This document shows, one piece after another, positions 1 through 11,829 of a DNA stretch of 64,000 nt. Below the pieces are notes generated by a model. That model made no database searches and was not told the DNA's origin. It saw nothing but the letters and a program-made list of their open reading frames with translations. How positions within the stretch are numbered: the stretch's first letter is position 1; every line of letters begins with the position of its first letter. Position numbers and translations under genes: made by a program. Source of the DNA: Azadirachta indica (taxonomy: Eukaryota > Streptophyta > Magnoliopsida > Sapindales > Meliaceae). The stretch spans positions 11,034,481-11,098,480 of the forward strand of contig CM040448.1 in the NCBI GenBank assembly GCA_022749755.1. Reading direction: 5' to 3'.

Positions 1-1450
1 TGAATTTTTGCTTCATCGTGTATGTAAATGGTACAAACTGTTGTTATTTTAATGATAAATGATTTGTGAACTTCTAAAATATGATTAATATGACAACAAG
101 ACTTCTGAATCGAAAATGATTGTCAATGAGATTTTTTCCGTTTTATTTTCTCTTACTTTTTACCTTTAACCCGGTGTTGATCAACATATTGGTATTAATA
201 TTAAATACCCTTTATTTTCTTTGATATATGTTGACCATTATATTGACATAAGTACATCTCTAGTGGCCACTATTGACTAATACAATGATATAAATATCTT
301 TATTTAATAGTTAACAAAAATATTTTAAACAAAATTTAAAAGAAAAAAATTAATGAGATAATTTTTTCTTTAATCAATTAAAATAATTATTAAAATTTGA
401 TATAGATCATTAATCAATAATTTAAAAATAAATGATATAAATTATCAGTTAATGATCAATATCGAATTTGGATGCTTATTTTATTATTGTTGTTTTATAA
501 GTATTTTTCTTTTTAATTTTAAATTTTTAATTAATTAGAAAAATTATATGTAATTTTACTTTTTTATCTTCTCTAATTAATTAAAAAATATTACATTTAA
601 TTTTTCTCTTTTTTAATTAACTAAAAAAATATATTTAATTTTTCTTCTTTAATTAATTAAAATAAAAGATTATATTATTAACTTTCTTTTCTTTTTCTCT
701 TGAATTTTGTTCGAATATTTTATCAATTATAAACATTCGATTTAGTTAAAGCACCGGCCTTTGCAGGGTTTTTTTTTTTTTTACCCACTTTTTGATATGT
801 TTTTGACAATAAGACAATATAGTTTCTGCTGGTTGAGTTATTTCGACGAATTTTTTTGCTACTGCTGTCTGAGGAGCCTGAAGTTGATGATCGATCTTCA
901 TTTCCTTGCTGCAACTTATCCTGTTGTGTGTGGTTTTGCTGGTTGATCGTTACAACCTACGTGCTTTTCCCGTTGAAGGGTTTGCAATGCATGGTTTTTG
1001 CTATAATTGTTTTCCTAGTTTGGTTAAGAAGATTTGATCTTATATTTCTGGTTCCGCTTTTATCTTTTTGTGTTTTCTGCTATACTATTGGGTTACTACT
1101 GCCTACTTATTTTTTTGTTGTATTTAACAAAATGTTGTCTGTTGCTATCTTGTTATATTTTCCTGCTGTTTTGCAGGGTTTTTGCTGTTGTTTAATTTTG
1201 TTGCTCCAAATTATTTTTATAAGCTTATTTGACTTTATTAGTCTTTATATTTTTCAGTTATATTTTTTAATAAAATTTCTCTAAGCTTTATCTTGAAGAT
1301 TATACAAAAAAATTTATAAAATAAGCGTAGTTATATTATTATATTAATTAACATGCGTCAGGAGATAACATATAATGACAAATATTAATGTCATTGTATT
1401 GATCAATAAGGCTCATGAACATATTATGTTATTAATGTAAAAGTTAGTCA
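1..1450. other. AT-rich intergenic DNA, no gene seen
   Basis: The stretch is AT- and T-rich. A T-rich open frame at about 856-1284 would encode a Leu/Phe/Cys-rich string with no recognisable domain, and I read it as chance. No LTR, tRNA or splice-supported coding segment was found. Confidence 0.6.
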
Positions 1451-2739
1451 GGAAATTTTTTAAAATAACCTTTTTTTCGACCTAACTGATGTAAACAGTT
1501 ACCTAAAATTCTTTTACCAATTTAACCCAACATTCATTTTTCGAACAGTTTTTTTTAACGAGCCAACTTCATTTTTTTTTTTCTATATTTTAACATTTTT
1601 TAACCCTTCCCTTTTTTTCCTTAACTATATTTTACAAATCCCTAATCTTTTTCTTAAAGTTTATGTACTTGATCAACGACTGATATGTGATTTAGATGTT
1701 TGTAATGTAAATGATAATGTTTAGAATTGTTTCGACATGAAATCATTGTATGCATTTTTTTGGATTATTTTATGAAAAAAGCATTAACCTGGGATGAAAT
1801 GGGTACGTTTTGACCTTGATTTTTGCTAGCTATTGATAATGTGGATTGTATTTATAACAGAAATTTGAACAAAATCTGGAAAAAATTGCCAGAATGTAGT
1901 CGAGATTTGAAAATTATTCACCCCATTTTTGGGTGCAAATTGAGGCGCCATTTTCGAACACCCAATTTGACCTGAAATGTGTCACTTTCGCTGCACCTAA
2001 ATATTATATTATTATTAAAGAATTTTATATATAACCCCACTACTACTAGGGTATTTGTAAATTTTCCAAAGGGCACCCAAAAGCCCATTTTCCGAGTGCC
2101 CTATACCCACTAGAAAATTGGGTTCCTAAAGGGCACTCGAAAATCACATCTGCCCCCTTCCCACCCAGAAATCACACCCACGCTCCACCTAAAATTCACA
2201 CCCTCTATCCGAAAATTTTCCAGATCTTAGTCTTTTTCGACGATTTATTTTAAAATTTCGACAATATTTCAATCAAATATATTCACATTATAGAGATCCA
2301 ACGAAAATCATACGGAAAACATATATTGCATCCTAAATTCATGCATTTTTTTTTCAAAATCAACTAGAAACATGAATTCAATGATTTCATCAAACAATTC
2401 ATCCTAAGTACATTCTAACATTCCAATTCATGTTACAAACATTATAAATCACATTTTATTTCATTTTGTATTGAAAAAATGCAAAAAATAATTGAAAAAC
2501 CTCGCTAGAGGAGAGAGATTTTGGGAGAAGAAAGTTAAGGCTTTTGTTAAAATGTAGTTAGTATAAAAAAAAGGTAAAAAAGTATCGTTAAAATGTGAAA
2601 AAAATTGAACGAGGCTAGCGAGGATAAAGTTGTTAGAAAAATATATGTTAGGTTAGTTTGGTAAAAATTCTTTTCATGTGGCATTTTACATCAGTTAGAT
2701 TCTACTTATTTATGGCTATTTTGAAAAAAATTTCAAGTC
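1448..2739. mobile_element. Foldback / terminal-inverted-repeat element, about 1.3 kb
   Basis: The left end (about 1448-1620) and the reverse complement of the right end (about 2570-2739) align over roughly 150 bp. They share CTAACTGATGTAAA, a block near TTTTACCAA and TAACC, and an AACGAGCC/CTAGCCTCG-like segment. The interior is less AT-rich and holds short inverted motifs around GGGCACYC (about 2060-2150). No transposase frame is visible, so it looks non-autonomous. I could not find an exact target-site duplication; a short AGTCA-like match flanks both ends but is not decisive. Superfamily unknown. Confidence 0.6.
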
Positions 2740-3205
2740 AATAAAGATTAAAGACAAAAAGCAAGGGATATTTATGCTAACATACTAATCAACATAAGTT
2801 AAAAACAAAAAAAATAATAAAAAGTAATTAACAGATGAAGTTTTATTGATAATTTTGTTAGACTCAAAAATTTTGTTGTTATGTTGATTATATTTTAAAG
2901 TTTAACAGCCACATTAAAGCAAAGATAAAAAAAAATTGATCAAATCATATATATATATATATATATACACGCGCGCGCACATACACACGTACTAGAATTT
3001 AGATTTTAAATACTGAATCACAAGTACAAAATTTTATCCAATTCCATGCAGTTTATTGGAAGTGGATCAAAGTACGTGTCATTTATTGATGAACTTTTTG
3101 GTTTCACCGAAACATACGTAAGAGCAAGGCCATACAAGCTTTAATTACTTAGTAATACATAATGCTAGTTCCCTTATTTATTACCAATTATATATATTTT
3201 GGCAA
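2740..3205. other. Downstream flank of glucanase gene A, with a microsatellite
   Basis: This is AT-rich DNA with a compound TA / CG / CA repeat at about 2949-2988. It holds the likely 3' UTR and polyadenylation region of the glucanase gene on the minus strand. Confidence 0.5.
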
Positions 3206-4249
3206 TTAATTAAAGTTAACTGAGTATTTTGGCTGCTTGTTTGGGAAGAAGAGCCCCCAATTTTTCTCAATCTCGGGGCTTTTGTTACCCTCATTAAACA
3301 TAGCAAATATATATGTTTCAATAGCCCTTACAGGCCTCCTCGGTGTCCCTCTCTTCACATGCTGTATCAAGTTATTATTGTAAGTTCTTGCATTATCGAC
3401 ATTAGTTATTCTTGAGTCATCGCCGGCCGACGGCCAACCACTCTCCGATATCACGATTTCCAACGAACCCCCGTTGGCTTTTTCCAGTGCAGCGTAAACA
3501 GCATCCAACATGGCGTCAAAAAGGTTTTGATAGTTATAGGGAGGGTCTGAAACTAAGGCCGATGGAGCTGTGAAAAGTGCATAATCAAGACGTATGTCTC
3601 GAGTATTTCCTGCATAGCTGAAATAAGGATACAAGTTTACGAGCAACGGGGCTCGGTTTTCGTTCAGGAATTGGATCAGAGGGTCAAGAATCGGTCGATA
3701 TTCTTGCTTGAAGGAGCCTTTGGACGGAGGGTATGACTCTGCAAGGGCGCCCATCTCAATGGCTGTTGAAACTTTGATTTGGTTTCCAAGTCCTGCTGCA
3801 ACAACAGCTCTGCGTATTTTCCTCATAGCTGGAACAAGAAACTGAGCAAAATAATCCCCGGGCTTTAGCTCATTTCCAACAGCAACGTACCGAAATTTGA
3901 CGTTATTAGCATAGTTTTTGACGTTGTTTTGCACCCATGTATCTGCTTCAGCTTGATTGGAAGCAATCTTCTGAAGCTCCTCGTTGGGAACACCTACCAT
4001 GAGCTCGATGTTGGAGCCTCTGAGGGCTTCGAGAGCGTCCCTGGTGGGAGCATAGAGTCTCATTCTTTGGATGTTTTTCTGCTTGTAAAGAGCTATAACG
4101 TCTGGTTTTGACGGCAGATTGTTGCCAAGCATTCCATAACAGACGCCTATTTGAGCATCTGTGGTGTGTAGGGTAGCCATAAGCAGGCCAAATAGTAACA
4201 TGGCGGAAGCCAATAGAGTACTATTGATAGAGAAGAAGAAGTTAGCCAT
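3206..4249 (-). CDS. Glucan endo-1,3-beta-glucosidase (GH17, PR-2 type), intronless copy A
   Basis: Seen: a single 347-codon frame with a hydrophobic signal peptide (about residues 1-32, cut before QIGVCYG) followed by a complete GH17 domain. The proton donor is Glu127 in VAVGNE and the nucleophile is Glu269 in SESGWPSAG. The protein ends at KYSVNFN with no C-terminal propeptide. Known for the family: these enzymes cut internal beta-1,3-glucan bonds in callose or fungal and oomycete walls. Forms without the C-terminal vacuolar extension are usually secreted to the apoplast (inference here). Neighbours: it is the last of three tandem copies on this strand. Odd: the phase-1 intron present in both sisters is absent at exactly the homologous codon (TT-Asp-AQ here, TT-Gly-AQ in the sisters), while the promoter block and TATA box are retained. 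Confidence 0.93.
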   Translation of the reverse strand: MANFFFSINSTLLASAMLLFGLLMATLHTTDAQIGVCYGMLGNNLPSKPDVIALYKQKNIQRMRLYAPTRDALEALRGSNIELMVGVPNEELQKIASNQAEADTWVQNNVKNYANNVKFRYVAVGNELKPGDYFAQFLVPAMRKIRRAVVAAGLGNQIKVSTAIEMGALAESYPPSKGSFKQEYRPILDPLIQFLNENRAPLLVNLYPYFSYAGNTRDIRLDYALFTAPSALVSDPPYNYQNLFDAMLDAVYAALEKANGGSLEIVISESGWPSAGDDSRITNVDNARTYNNNLIQHVKRGTPRRPVRAIETYIFAMFNEGNKSPEIEKNWGLFFPNKQPKYSVNFN

Positions 4250-4310
4250 GGAAGAAAACGATGAACAAAAGAGACTAGTGCTGCTGCATACAACGATACC
4301 AGCCTTCGCA

Positions 4311-4450
4311 TCCTTTTATAGAGAAAAAGTGCTGCAAAATTTCCATTTGTCACCACTAATATTATCATGGTTACAGGCATCACACTAGAAATTGCAGAAA
4401 TAAAGAATTCAGACAACTTGTCTTTGGGATTCTTTGAAAAGACTTTAGCA
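4311..4450 (-). promoter_or_regulatory. Core promoter of glucanase gene A with shared upstream block
   Basis: A TATA box (CTATAAAAGGA on the minus strand, near 4311-4322) lies about 65 bp before the ATG. A block on the plus strand near 4417-4450, CTTGTCTTTGGG then TTTGAAAAGACTT, is about 170 bp upstream. The same TATA and block occur ahead of the other two glucanase genes, so this promoter was duplicated with the gene. Confidence 0.65.
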
Positions 4451-4499
4451 TGTGTTTGATATCGTCCATATATATTTATACATGGAGTCATCGCTACAC

Positions 4500-4736
4500 A
4501 TTTATAAATATTTTCACTACAATATCATATAAATATACAACATAGTGGTACATTCAATATCTTTGTGTGGTTAATTACTTGCTACTTAATTAATTAATTA
4601 GATATGCTAGCTTGCTACCAAGCTAAGCTAGGTTTAAGATTACAATTACATACCTATCGAAAGGCTTAACTATTGTGCGATGTCGTTGAATGTATAATTT
4701 GGTACTTCAATGAAATAATCAATGGACAATGTTATC

Positions 4737-4770
<34 letters not shown>

Positions 4771-5812
4771 TTCCTATACTTTATGGTTTGAAGATATATA
4801 TATATATATATGTATGTATGTATGTATGCATTCATGTATCACGTATGTGTGTATTTAACGATATATCGTTGTGGAAAATTGTTGATATATTAATGATATA
4901 TCTTCTCCTTAATTCCTACGTCAAAGTCAAGCAATATACATATATAAAATAAAACCCCACTTGAATTAATGCTACTCGTTATTATGTTTTGTGGAAAATT
5001 ATTTGTATGGTGGCCTTAATGTGATGTCAAAGTCAAGCAATATCAGAAGAAAATTTTTCATTGCTTGCCCACCTAAATTTTAGGCTAATTATTCCTTATT
5101 TCTCTTTTATTTTTTTTTCTTTGACAACTATCCAAAAATTTCTCACCATACTTTTACCATGTTATTTTCTAAATTATGTTTAGAATTTAGCCTTTTTATT
5201 CTTAACCGTCCGCCAATACTTGGGTTGAGTCAAACCTAGTTGAGTTCATTTCTTTTTAAATTCCAAAAATAAAAACGAAGTTCAAAGTTTTACCTTGGCT
5301 TGTAATTAAAACAATTCCTTCAACATCACCGAAGTAGCTTTGTCAAATATTTTTACCAACATTAATATGTAGTCTATAAGAAAAAAACTTAAATCGATAT
5401 TATATCATGATGAGCTTGATTTCTCTTATCAATGTTATATTCAAATAACTAAACAACTAACAAAACATAATTTTCTTAACATTATAATTTTGAAGAGTTT
5501 AATATTACTTTTTTGAGGATAGTGTTGATTAGAGAACTTGTAGAACTCTAGAGGTATATGGAAGTTATGAATATCAATAATGTTTTGAAATAACAAAATA
5601 TTTGTGTTGTGCATATGAAAATGAAATTACCCAAATTATAGAAACGGTTGCCGATCTATATGATTTAATTAAGATACATCAATAATGTTGATGAGTTTGT
5701 TTGGCCTCATCTATATAAGCAAAGGTGATCCAAACTCTTATTCTTTACTAATACAAGTCTGGTAGAGTTCTATTTCATTAACTACTACCAATATATATAA
5801 TATAATTGCTAA
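4500..5812. other. Intergenic spacer between glucanases A and B, with TA microsatellites
   Basis: TA runs lie at about 4740-4768 and 4793-4812, the second followed by a short TGTA run. Short frames here are artefacts of these repeats. The part nearest 5813 is the 3' UTR of gene B and matches the 3' flank of gene C (TTGGTAGTAGTTAATGAAAT on the minus-strand complement). No further gene seen. Confidence 0.55.
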
Positions 5813-6975
5813 TTAATTAAAGTCGACTGGGTATTTAGGATCCTTGTTTGGTGAAAAAAGCCCCCAGTGTCTCTCAATTTCGGGGCCATCCTTGTTAGCC
5901 TCATCAAACGTAGCAAATATATATGTTTCAATTGGCCTGTCAGGCTTCTTCGGTGTCCCTCCCTTCACATGCTGAATCAAGTTATTATTGTATGTTTTTG
6001 CATTTTCTACATTCGTCAGTGCTCCGTCACCACCTGCCGTCGGCCAACCACTCTCCGATATCACTATTTCCAACGAACCTCCGTTAGCTTTTTCAAGTGC
6101 AGCGTAAAAGGTATCCAATTGGGCTTCAAAAAGGTTTTGATAGTTTAACGGAGGGTCTTGAACTGTGTCTGGTGCAGCTCTGAAAAGTGCATAGTCAAGA
6201 GAAATTTGACGGTTTCCTTCGATAGCAAAATAAGGGTACAAGTGGACGAGCAACGGGGCTTGGTTTTGGTTCAGGAAGTTAATTACGGGATCAAGAAATA
6301 TTTGTCGGTAGTCTTGCCGGAAGGAACCTTTGGATGGAGGATAGGATTCATCAGTTAGACCTCCATATTGAATGGCAGTTGAAACCTTGATTTGGTCTCC
6401 AAGGCCAGCTCCAACAATGGCGTTCCTAATGTTCTGCATGGCCCGCACTAGAAACTGTGCGGAATCCTCTTCTGGTTTTACTTCATTACCGACAGCAATG
6501 TATCGAAATTTGACATCACCAAAATTTTTGACGTTTTCTTGCACCCAATTGTCTGCTTCAGCTTGACCTGAAGCAATTGTCTGAAGATGATCATTTGGAA
6601 GACCTAACATGACCTCAATGTCAGACCCTCTGAGGGCTTCCAGAGCTTCTCTGTTGGGATCATAAAGTCTCGTTCTTCTGATATTGTTCTGCTTGTAAAG
6701 TGCTATAACGTCTGGTTTTGATGGCAAATTGCCCGCACGCATTCCATAACAAACACCTATCTGGGCACCTGCATCACAAATAATTAACATATATTGACAT
6801 TGCTAACGAAAATATTATACATGTAAAAGATGGATGCAAGGAAAAACTCTAAAATATATGCTTAGAGAGGGAGAAACCAACCTGTAGTATCTAGGGTAGC
6901 CATTAGCAGCCCAAGTAGTAACAGGGCGGAAGCCATTAAAGGGCTAATGCTGACAGCTGAAAAGAATTTAGCCAT
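5813..6975 (-). CDS. Glucan endo-1,3-beta-glucosidase (GH17, PR-2 type), copy B
   Basis: Two exons on the minus strand: 6975-6882 (signal peptide, starts [10 protein letters not shown]) and 6768-5813. The intron is 113 bp, GT-AG, phase 1, and splits the Gly codon before AQIGVCYG. The joined frame is 349 residues. The GH17 proton donor is in IAVGNE (about 127) and the nucleophile in SESGWPTAG (about 270). It ends KYPVDFN without a vacuolar extension, so secretion to the apoplast is inferred. The start is chosen because it supplies a signal peptide like that of copy C; the frame continuing into the intron has none. It is very close to copy C in coding sequence, intron position, promoter and 3' flank, which points to a recent tandem duplication. 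Defence or callose-turnover roles are family knowledge. Confidence 0.94.
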
Positions 6976-7040
6976 GGAGAAGAACGAAAGAGACTAATTA
7001 TAATGAAATCTACGATATCTGTAACAATAGTTCATGGCTG

Positions 7041-7216
7041 CTTTTTATAAAGAAAAAATGGCTATGAACTTCCCCGGTAGTCATGTTACAAGAAAACTAA
7101 GAAAAATCTTCCAACATTGTTTAGTTCATGAATTGACAAGAGAAATTGCTTCAGTGTTCACATAATTTGACAAGTCTTAACAGCTTGTCTTTTGGGGATC
7201 TTTGAAAAGTCTTGAG
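7041..7216 (-). promoter_or_regulatory. Core promoter of glucanase gene B
   Basis: A TATA box (TTTATAAAAAG on the minus strand) lies near 7041-7052. The shared CTTGTCTTTTGGGGATCTTTGAAAAG-type block lies near 7183-7216, about 208 bp before the ATG. TTGAC cores (the W-box core bound by WRKY factors) occur nearby on the plus strand, as at 7134 and 7168. Regulation by WRKY is an inference from family knowledge. Confidence 0.6.
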
Positions 7217-7219
7217 CTT

Positions 7220-8437
7220 GAGATTTTCTTGGGTGTGCCTACTCTATGTTATCTCCCTTCATCCGCGCGCCGTTGCGCTGATAAATGCTGCTATTATCAT
7301 AGTACACAGCACGGTGCTTCTCATATACGGCACGAAAACATCTTCTAATATATACTATTGTCATATGTGTGTATTTGTTTTAATGTGATTGGTAGTTTAT
7401 TTGTGGATATATGTGCACCACAATAATTTCTTTTTTTTAAAAAGAGGTCATGTTATCCAAAACATGCGATATGAAATTTCAAAAACAAATCAAAGCATCA
7501 TACCCCAACCGCAAGCAAAAAATCAAGGTATGATATTATTTTTTACATGTAGCACTCGCTATATTTTTAAAATCCTGGACTAAAAATGATTCCGAAAACA
7601 AATTTGAAAATAATCTACTTTAATTACATTTTTGCTCTAAAAATTGTAGTATAATTTTAAAATTCTATGCCTCTTGAGAGCGCTGATCCGAACAACATTT
7701 TCCAATTCTGTAAATTTTATGAATAAAGTTATGTTTCGATACTGAAACATTTGGAGGAGTTGCATTTGTGTTGTGGATGTGAACAAGAAATTTGTGATTT
7801 GTGGAAAGAAATATCATGGGCCATAAGGTATAATATTACTGAATTTACTTAAGCGACTTAGGATTATGGGCTAATCGTATGAGTTTAATTTTTATTTAAG
7901 GGCCCGATTTTTCAAGCCACACGGACGAGAGCCAGTCTTTATATTCTCCACTCTACTTATTCTTGGCCCAAAAAATATATACAAAAGGACTGGGAAATTA
8001 TGAACTTGGACCTAGGATGATCCGTACAGGTAATGGTGACAACAATGTTTTCCGCTAATATACAATCTCGTGATAGGCCTATGAAAACGAATGAAAGAGG
8101 ATACAGTGTGAATACTGTAAATCTAGCTCATTTTTCTTTAAGGTAAATCATTATCTTCATGTTAACTAGAAAATATAATGTCATTAATTCAAAATTTTTA
8201 ATTTTTCTTCTTCAATATTAGATGAATATGATATGTGTGAAAGAAAATTGATATGATAAAAATATGATAAGAAATCAATAAAATTTGATAGAAAATATGA
8301 TATCGATATAGATATAATATAATATTTATGAATATCCTTTTATACTTACGCTTATTAAAAGAGATAATGTCATTGATTCAAGACTCTTATACTTGTTCTT
8401 AGTAGAAAAGATAATGTCATTGACTCAAAACTTTTAA
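7220..8437. other. Intergenic spacer upstream of glucanase B
   Basis: At 7300-7400 the DNA resembles the upstream region of gene C near 11690-11790 (ACAGCACGGTGCTTC, then TTGTCATAT and GTGTATTTGT), extending the promoter homology to about 400 bp. A loose direct repeat containing AATGTCATTGAYTCAA recurs near 8180, 8365 and 8415. No gene seen. Confidence 0.5.
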
Positions 8438-8902
8438 TTTCTCTTTTTGAATATTAAATAACAATCCAGATATCAAAGCAAATAGATAATATTTGCTCTA
8501 GCCATATAGTCCAATCACAAATTTGATTTTGAACTTTGTAATATAAAATTGTGTTACCAATACCCATGACTCAAGTCAGTCTGATTTTAATTAGCAATTA
8601 ATGTAGGATGTGACAATCTACTCATTTTTATAATTTACATATTATGAAAGGACCAATATATTTAGCCTATAACTTATCACAAAATATCTACGTATCAAGT
8701 TGCAAGCTTGTTCTAATATCAAATATGATTGTTTGGACCCAAATATCGAAACCAAATAGAGATATTATTTGCTTTGAATTCACAACTATTTGTTGTTTTA
8801 ATGTCTAAGATTTATAATTCAAAATGAGTCTACTCAATTAAAAGAACCTAATGCTTTTAATACAGATTAGTCTCTCTCTTACTATAAATATGAGATGTGA
8901 CA
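8438..8902. mobile_element. TRIM-like miniature LTR retroelement, degenerate
   Basis: Two direct repeats of about 175 bp (about 8438-8614 and 8727-8902) share AAATAGA..ATATTTGCT and an ending ATGTGACA. They are separated by about 110 bp that includes TCTAATATCAAATATG, which resembles the CTCTGATACCAAATG junction of plant terminal-repeat retrotransposons in miniature. There is no coding capacity. The ends are approximate and the family name is not assigned. Confidence 0.5.
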
Positions 8903-10183
8903 TTTGCTCTTATAAATAATACACTAATACTTAGAGATGATTCAATTAATAATAATGTTTATGCATCATTCGTTAATTATAATGAGCAAACTTCCAATTA
9001 AATTAATAATTTTTCCATTCTCGATTTTTACACTTTAAGTTGGTCCTCTTGAAGAACTTTCATGATATACTATTTTGAATTATTGTTAAAAATTTTATAT
9101 ATATTATTCTAACAGGTACTCTTCAAATTAAAATATTTTATTTTATAATTTTACTTTATGATTGTTGAATTAAAACCATGCCAAATACAATGTTGTAGAT
9201 TTTTATTTTAACAAGTATTATATTGTTATCATGATGTGTGGATTTATCTGCTAGTTAAATATACTTGCAAATGTAGTTATAAAATCACTGGAATTTTTAA
9301 ATATCTTAGAAATACGGTAAGAAGAAACTAAGTTAGAAATATAGCAAATGTATTTCAATGTATTAGAAATATAGCAAACGTAGTTATATTGTTTTAGATT
9401 TTTTTTTTTTTTTTTTTGTTTGAAGATTAGATTTTAAATATGTTGACATACAAATCACATGTTCTCAATATCACTATGTATCTCATGACAGCTCAAACTT
9501 TTTGCAAAATACTTGTTTATCCCTTGACCTTATCACCGTCAAAATGGAAATTATTTTTTTGGGGCAATATTGATTTTGACTTTGCTTTCTTGTAATTAAT
9601 AGTTGTAATAAATTAACAAATCATAATAATTTTTTACTTTGATTAACGAAAAATAATCAGTATTCGAAATTTAATTAAACTCGGGGCCACGACAGAAACG
9701 TAGTATCTAAACCTAGACAACTCTGAAGAAAACGCTTTATATAAATTCACTATCATTTGCGTGTCAAATGCCACCCAAATATCAAGCCCTGACAAATATG
9801 AAGCCATTAATTCACTGGATTTATAACAAAATCTCAAATCTGGCTGTAAAAACAAGTTACAGCAGCAACAAGTAATTACTTGAACGACCACTAATGGATT
9901 TTGATTTGAATAATTTTCGTTAAAACTTACGTTAGTACTAAGAAAAAAAGTTATCAAAACTAAACAAATTATTATATAAATTATGGTTTCGGTAAAATTT
10001 AAGGACAAAAATATTATTACTCCATAATTTAATTAAGAAATATGAATTATTATTCATGAGTTTCTTTGACCTCAAATAGATAAGGAAAGGCGTTACAAAC
10101 GCTTATTTTTTATTGATACAAATTTGGTAGAGTTTTATTTCATTAACTACTACCAACTGTATATAATATAATAGAATTGCTAA
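8903..10183. other. Intergenic spacer downstream of glucanase C
   Basis: AT-rich, with a poly-T tract at 9400-9417. A minus-strand open frame (about 9643-10008) has a stretch vaguely like the Copia gag region, too weak to call. The part beside 10184 is the 3' UTR of gene C. Confidence 0.45.
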
Positions 10184-11331
10184 TTAATTGAAGTTGACTG
10201 GGTATTTAGGACTCTTGTTTGGTGAAAAAAGCCCCCAGTGTTTCTCAATTGCGGGTCCGTCCTTGTTACCCTCATCAAACATGGCAAATATATACGTTTC
10301 AATTGGCCTATCAGGCTTCTTCGGCGTTCCTTTCTTCACATGCTGAATCAAGTTATTATTGTATGTTCTTGCATTTTCTATATTCGTTAGTGCTCCGTCA
10401 CCACCTGCTGTTGGCCAACCACTCTCCGATATCACTATTTCCAACGAACCTCCGTTGGCCTTTTCAAGTGCAGCGTAAAAGGCATCCAATTGGGCATCGA
10501 AAAGGTTTTGATAGCTTAACGGAGGGTCTGCAACCGTGCCAGCTGCAGCTCTGAAAAGCGCATAGTCCAGGGAAATTTCACGGTTTCCTTCGATAGCAAA
10601 ATAAGGGTACACGTTGACGAGCAACGGGGCTGGGTTTTGATTCAGGAAGTTAATTACAGGATCAAGAATTGTCTGTCGGTAGTCTTGCTTGAAGGAGCCT
10701 CTGGATGGAGGGGAGGATTCAGCTAGAGCTCCGGTTTCGATGGCAGTGGAAACTTTGATTTGGTCTCCAAGGCCAGCTCCAACAATGGCGTTCCGAATGT
10801 TCTGCATGGCCGGCACTAGAAACTGAGCAAAATCATTTCCTGGTTTTGCTTCATTACCAACAGCAATATATCGAAATTTGACATCACCGAAATTTTTGAC
10901 GTTTTCTTGCACCCATGTGTCTGCTTCAGCTTGACCTGAAGCAATTCTCTGAAGATTATCATTTGGAAGACCTAACATGACCTCAATGTCGGACCCTCTG
11001 AGGGCTTCCAGAGCTTCTCTGTTGGGATCGTAGAGTCTCATTCTTCTAATATTGTTCTGCTTGTAAAGTGCTATAACGTCTGGTTTTGACGGCAAATCGC
11101 TCCCAAGCATTCCATAACAAACACCTATTTGGGCACCTGAATATATACATCATAAATAATATTACACATTGAAACTGCATGCCAACGAAAAAATATATAT
11201 CTAGACTGTCTTATTAACGGTGAGAGAGTGATCAGACCTGTGGTATCAAGGGTAGCGATTAGCAGCCCAAGTAGTAACAGGGCGGAAGCCATAAAAGGGC
11301 TAATACTGATAGCTGAAGATAATTTAGCCAT
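10184..11331 (-). CDS. Glucan endo-1,3-beta-glucosidase (GH17, PR-2 type), copy C
   Basis: Two exons on the minus strand: 11331-11238 (signal peptide, [10 protein letters not shown]) and 11136-10184. The phase-1 GT-AG intron of 101 bp sits at the same codon as in copy B. The joined product is 348 residues. The GH17 signatures are complete: IAVGNE for the proton donor and SESGWPTAG for the nucleophile. The C-terminus is KYPVNFN with no propeptide, so an extracellular enzyme is inferred. It is the first of the three head-to-tail genes, upstream of copies B and A. Its closest relative is copy B. The expected role is beta-1,3-glucan hydrolysis in defence or in callose turnover (family knowledge). 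Confidence 0.94.
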
Positions 11332-11395
11332 GGAGAAAAACTGAATTGACTAATGAACTGAAATCTCCGATATCTGTAAACCCAGTTCTTGGCTG

Positions 11396-11572
11396 CCTTT
11401 TATAGAGAAAAATGGCTACGAATTTCCACGGTCAGTCATGTTTTAAATTAAAAAAAAAAAAAAGCATCTTCCTACTTCGTTTCATGAATTGACAAGAGAT
11501 GTTGCTTCACTGTCAATGTTCGAATTAGACAAGTCTATCAGCTTGTCTTTGGGGGTTTTTGAAAAGTCTTGA
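11396..11572 (-). promoter_or_regulatory. Core promoter of glucanase gene C
   Basis: A TATA box (CTATAAAAGGC on the minus strand) lies at about 11397-11406. The shared CTTGTCTTTGGGG / TTTTTGAAAAGTCTT block lies near 11540-11572, about 209 bp before the ATG, the same spacing as in copy B. Confidence 0.6.
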
Positions 11573-11829
11573 GTTTGATCGAGCTTGTCATGGTTGTGCC
11601 CACTGTATGCTATCGCTACCTTAATCCATGTGCACGTGTTCCAGTTCTACAATAATGCTACAGATTTTGGTGACCAGAGTATATATATACAGCACGGTGC
11701 TTCATTAATACGGCAGAAGAATATCATTCAATAAATATTATTGTCATATATATGTGTATTTGTTGCTGTAATATGATTGGTTGTTTAAATATGCAAATAT
11801 ATCCACGAAAATAATTTATTAAAAGAAAA

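Noticed and set aside
856..1284. 142-codon plus-strand open frame
   Set aside because: It is a Leu/Phe/Cys-rich translation of T-rich DNA with no domain, no start context and no splice partner.
1448..2739. Mutator assignment of the 1.3-kb foldback element
   Set aside because: No 9-bp flanking duplication was found, so only the inverted-repeat structure is claimed.
9643..10008. Possible Copia gag remnant on the minus strand
   Set aside because: Only a short stretch resembles gag, there is no reverse transcriptase or LTR nearby, and much of the frame is AT-driven.
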